Assembly (NCBI GenBank): GCA_011389605.1
Contig: JAABTZ010000134.1
Span: 1 to 7,823, forward strand
DNA length: 7,823 bases
Direction of reading: 5' to 3'
Source of the DNA: Desulfobacteraceae bacterium
Lineage (GTDB): Bacteria; Desulfobacterota; Desulfobacteria; Desulfobacterales; Desulfosalsimonadaceae
Of the stretch, positions 5,278-7,823 are shown piece by piece. Each line of letters opens with the position of its first letter. The first letter of the stretch is position 1. The translations under genes were made by a program, and so were the position numbers. The notes under the pieces were generated by a model. The model worked only from the letters and a program-made list of their open reading frames with translations. It made no database searches and had not been told where the DNA came from.

Positions 5278-6898
5278 GGGTGCCTGCAAGGCTTACCCCC
5301 CTGCGCTCAAGCAGGCTCCCCTCGGCCTGGTAAAGCCGCACCCTGGCAATCCTGTAGTTGATTACAGCCTCAACCTCGGCTATTCGAGCTGCCAAAAGGT
5401 CCCTCTGGGCCTGAGCCACCAGAAGGGCCGTACTGGCCCCGACTTCAAATCGCTGCTTTTCAGAAGATAGGACCTCCTGCTGAAGCGCCCGGGTGGCAGC
5501 GCTGGCGGAAATCTGCTGCCAGGTTCGCTCAACCTCATTTGCTGCCAGGCGTACGTCCAGCTCCACTATCTTCCGGAGACTTTCAACGGCAGCATCCGCC
5601 TGCAGCCGCCTGGACCACGCCGACTCATGCCTGCCCCTGGCTGTCGTATTTCCCAGATAATGGCTTAGCCTGATGCCGGCTGCTGCATCATAAGTATCCT
5701 CATCCAGGCTCCGCACAGATTTTGAAAAACTTTCAGCATACCCGGTTTGCCCAAGGGATACAAAAAGATGAAGTTTCGGAAGCAGGCCGTTTTTGGTCAC
5801 AACTGTTTCAAGCCTTCCCTGCCGGGCACGCAGACTCGCTTCTGCCAGATCCGGACGAAACCGCCTGGCAAGCTCCAGGCGCTGGTCCAGGTTATCAATG
5901 GATTCTGCAGATTCAACCCGGGGGCTGCTTGTGGCCCTGATGCTTCGTGCCAGCCCCTGCTCCGGGCCAGGGCTGATAAGGTTGAGCATCCTGAGGCGGT
6001 ACTGCTCCATCTGGCTTCGGGCATCGATTAAGGCCTGATTGCGGCGGGCAACCTCGGCCCGGGCCGCGGCAGCCTCTGTTTCAGGCAGCAGGCCCACTTC
6101 AATCTGCTGCTGAATTTCATCACGCTGCTGGCTGGCGATTTCAAGGGATCGTTTAAAAATGGCAATTTCCTGGCCGGACAGCACAAAACGCCAGTAGGCA
6201 ATCTCTGTACTTGCTGTCAGGGCCTCCACAAAGCCCTTTAATTCATGTATACTGGCCAGGGTGTCGAGTTGTGCCTGGCGCACCCCTGCCAGATTGACAG
6301 CTGGCCCGAAACCCTGCAGCAAAGCCTGGGTGACCGACAGACCCAATCGTGTCACGCTCTGGTCAGGAGCCCGGTCTGAGCGGTCCCGGTCATGTTCAAC
6401 CGAGGCTTCAATTACAGTTCCCAACGGCAGCCGCTGGCGAACCCCTGCGGCCGTGCTCATGGTATTTCTGCCTGCATTGAACTGCTCGGATGTGGCACGG
6501 GAGGTTTCAGTGCCTTCCTGTTGGGAATACTGAAATTCGGCAAACAGCTCCGGATCATAAACCCCGCGCTCGATTTGTTCAAAAGCGCCCTCTATTCTCG
6601 GGGCAAACTGCCGGACGCGAAGATCTGCATTGTTTTCAAGGGCCAGCATAACAGCCTGTTCCAACGTAAGATCAAAGGGGCCGTCTCCTGCCGGAAGCTC
6701 AAATGACGGGGCTTTTTCCAGCCGGGGAGTGTAGATTTTGGCACCTGCCATTTCTGAGGCGGAATCTGCATGCTTTGTTTCCGGGTATTGAGACTGAAAA
6801 AGGGGCATGTGATCAACGGAGGCGCATCCTGCGGCTAAAAAAAGCACTGCAGAACAACTTATTGCCGCGGCGGCTTTGCATAAACGGCATATTATCAT
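5273..6898 (-). CDS. TolC/OprM-type outer-membrane efflux lipoprotein
   Basis: Outer-membrane channel of a tripartite efflux pump. The 541-residue product has an N-terminal lipoprotein signal with the lipobox AAGC (Cys25), followed by Ala-Ser, so no Asp retention signal at +2; sorting to the outer membrane is expected. Two outer-membrane-efflux repeats follow. The first starts near residue 75 (FDLTLEQAVMLALENNADLRV) and runs to about 310. The second begins near 335 (LELARRFRPDLAEASLRARQ) and includes the conserved RFEVGASTALLVAQAQRDLLAAR. Long Ala/Glu/Arg-rich helices form the periplasmic tunnel, and short strand-like segments (LGLSVTQALLQGFGP, AAGIRLSHYLG) fit the beta-barrel. The ATG is 7 bp downstream of the RND permease stop with a modest TAGGT site, so the two genes form one operon. 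Length and lipidation resemble OprM/NodT-type factors. The exported substrate is unknown. Confidence 0.92.
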   Translation of the reverse strand: MIICRLCKAAAAISCSAVLFLAAGCASVDHMPLFQSQYPETKHADSASEMAGAKIYTPRLEKAPSFELPAGDGPFDLTLEQAVMLALENNADLRVRQFAPRIEGAFEQIERGVYDPELFAEFQYSQQEGTETSRATSEQFNAGRNTMSTAAGVRQRLPLGTVIEASVEHDRDRSDRAPDQSVTRLGLSVTQALLQGFGPAVNLAGVRQAQLDTLASIHELKGFVEALTASTEIAYWRFVLSGQEIAIFKRSLEIASQQRDEIQQQIEVGLLPETEAAAARAEVARRNQALIDARSQMEQYRLRMLNLISPGPEQGLARSIRATSSPRVESAESIDNLDQRLELARRFRPDLAEASLRARQGRLETVVTKNGLLPKLHLFVSLGQTGYAESFSKSVRSLDEDTYDAAAGIRLSHYLGNTTARGRHESAWSRRLQADAAVESLRKIVELDVRLAANEVERTWQQISASAATRALQQEVLSSEKQRFEVGASTALLVAQAQRDLLAARIAEVEAVINYRIARVRLYQAEGSLLERRGVSLAGTP

Positions 6899-6905
6899 CG
6901 TCTAC

Positions 6906-7823
6906 CTATGTTGGTTTTTTCTCTGATGATTCATGAAAAAGACAATAAAGAACGGGAATAAGCACCAGGGTAATAAGTGTTGAACCCGCAAGGCCTCCTA
7001 CCACTGCACGGGCCAGGGGTGCCTGGGTATCGGCGCCTTCACCAATGCCGAAGGCCAGGGGCATGAGCCCGAAAATCGTGGTCAGGGTGGTCATCAGGAT
7101 AGGCCGCAGGCGCCTTCGGCCGGCTTCCATGACCGCCTGGTGCACTGTCATGCCCCCCCTGCTCAGCCGGCCGGCCTGATCAACCAGCAGGATTGCGTTA
7201 TTGACCACAATTCCGCCGAGCATTATACATCCTATTCCCGACTGGACATTGATGGTGGTATTTGTAAAAAACAGTGTCACCAGAACTCCCACAGCCGCAA
7301 ATGGTACGGAAAACATTACAACCAGAGGATTGCGCAAAGATTCGTACTGGCAGGCCAGCACCATGTAAACAAGCACCAGGGCCAGCATAAAGGATAGCAG
7401 CAATTCACGGAAAGCCTTTTGCTGCTCTTCAAAATCACCGGCCACAAAAAGAGCGTAGCCTGACGGCCGGGCGATTGTATCGAGCCTGGCTTCCACATCA
7501 GCGGCCACGGATCCCAGATCCCGGCCGGCCACATTGGCATAGACGGTGACCAGCCGCTGCTGATCCTTGCGGTCAATAAGAACAGGCCCAAGACCCGGTG
7601 ATACGGTGACAAGATTGTTTACGGCCACCTGTTGACCGGACCCAACAGCTATGGTCAAATCAAGAATTTCTTCAACCGGGCGCTCTTGTGCATCCCTTAG
7701 CTGTACCCGTATGGGATGAGAACTGCCCCCGCTCCTGTATTCTCCGGCCTTGCGGCCTGCCACTGCAGTACCCAGCATATCCGTGACATCGCGGACACTT
7801 AAACCAAGGTCTGCGGCCTTGTT
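6906..7823 (-). CDS. RND efflux pump permease, C-terminal part (gene continues past window edge)
   Basis: Inner-membrane proton-driven pump of the AcrB/HAE-1 type. The frame is open to the window edge, so only the last 305 residues of a roughly 1,000-residue protein are seen; the first visible residues NKAADLGLSVRDVTDML match the family porter domain. The periplasmic porter/docking region ends at AGDFEEQQKAF. Five membrane helices follow, matching TM8-TM12: LLLSFMLALVLVYMVLACQYESL, then the NPLVVMFSVPFA helix, GIVVNNAILLVDQAGR, RRRLRPILMTTLTTIFGLMPLAFGIGEG, and the last helix to VLIPVLYCLF. The proton-relay aspartates of TM4 are outside the window, so drug versus metal specificity cannot be judged from them; what is seen looks like a multidrug rather than CusA-type pump. 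It is followed 7 bp later by the outer-membrane factor. The adaptor gene should lie upstream, beyond 7823. Confidence 0.93.
   Translation of the reverse strand, partial: NKAADLGLSVRDVTDMLGTAVAGRKAGEYRSGGSSHPIRVQLRDAQERPVEEILDLTIAVGSGQQVAVNNLVTVSPGLGPVLIDRKDQQRLVTVYANVAGRDLGSVAADVEARLDTIARPSGYALFVAGDFEEQQKAFRELLLSFMLALVLVYMVLACQYESLRNPLVVMFSVPFAAVGVLVTLFFTNTTINVQSGIGCIMLGGIVVNNAILLVDQAGRLSRGGMTVHQAVMEAGRRRLRPILMTTLTTIFGLMPLAFGIGEGADTQAPLARAVVGGLAGSTLITLVLIPVLYCLFHESSEKKPT

Noticed and set aside
5123..5470. 115-residue plus-strand frame spanning the livF end and the efflux gene end
   Set aside because: It overlaps two solid genes, is low-complexity (Pro/Arg/Ser-rich), and resembles no family.

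Overview
The window looks like chromosomal DNA from a Gram-negative bacterium. It carries a periplasmic binding protein with an export signal, an outer-membrane efflux lipoprotein and an RND inner-membrane pump, all of which need a two-membrane envelope. The moderate GC content, the protein style and a palindromic repeat with GTAAAAAGTC/CGCGATTTT arms remind me of Desulfobacterota (former Deltaproteobacteria). That placement is an inference from memory, not a search result.

Layout: positions 1-181 hold a ~124-bp imperfect palindrome (probable MITE or other dispersed repeat) followed by a strong Shine-Dalgarno. Positions 182-5235, plus strand, hold a complete five-gene ABC importer of the branched-chain amino acid (HAAT/Liv) family, in the order substrate-binding protein, LivH, LivM, LivG, LivF. 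The four membrane/ATPase genes are tightly packed: 4-bp overlap, 1-bp overlap, then a 1-bp gap. A 12-bp-stem hairpin and a possible sigma-70 promoter lie between the binding-protein gene and livH. Positions 5273-7823, minus strand, hold the end of a tripartite efflux operon: the C-terminal part of an RND permease running off the window edge, then 7 bp later a TolC/OprM-type outer-membrane lipoprotein. The two operons converge tail to tail across 37 bp.

How the parts work: the binding protein captures an amino acid or related small carboxylate in the periplasm, LivH/LivM form the channel, and the LivG/LivF ATPase pair drives uptake. The substrate cannot be read from the sequence. The RND permease and outer-membrane factor would export toxic or amphiphilic compounds; their adaptor (membrane fusion protein) is presumably encoded upstream of the permease, outside the window.

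The gene content is mostly ordinary and I see no clear new defence, mobile or biosynthetic system. The best leads are in the importer. LivF has Arg instead of the invariant Walker A Lys. The opposing LivG signature is LSYADQ, so one of the two composite ATP sites looks degenerate. LivM has a ~100-residue C-terminal extension with two extra predicted membrane segments, and LivH has a ~35-residue insertion before its last helix. Together these suggest a distinct, asymmetric subfamily of Liv-type importer.
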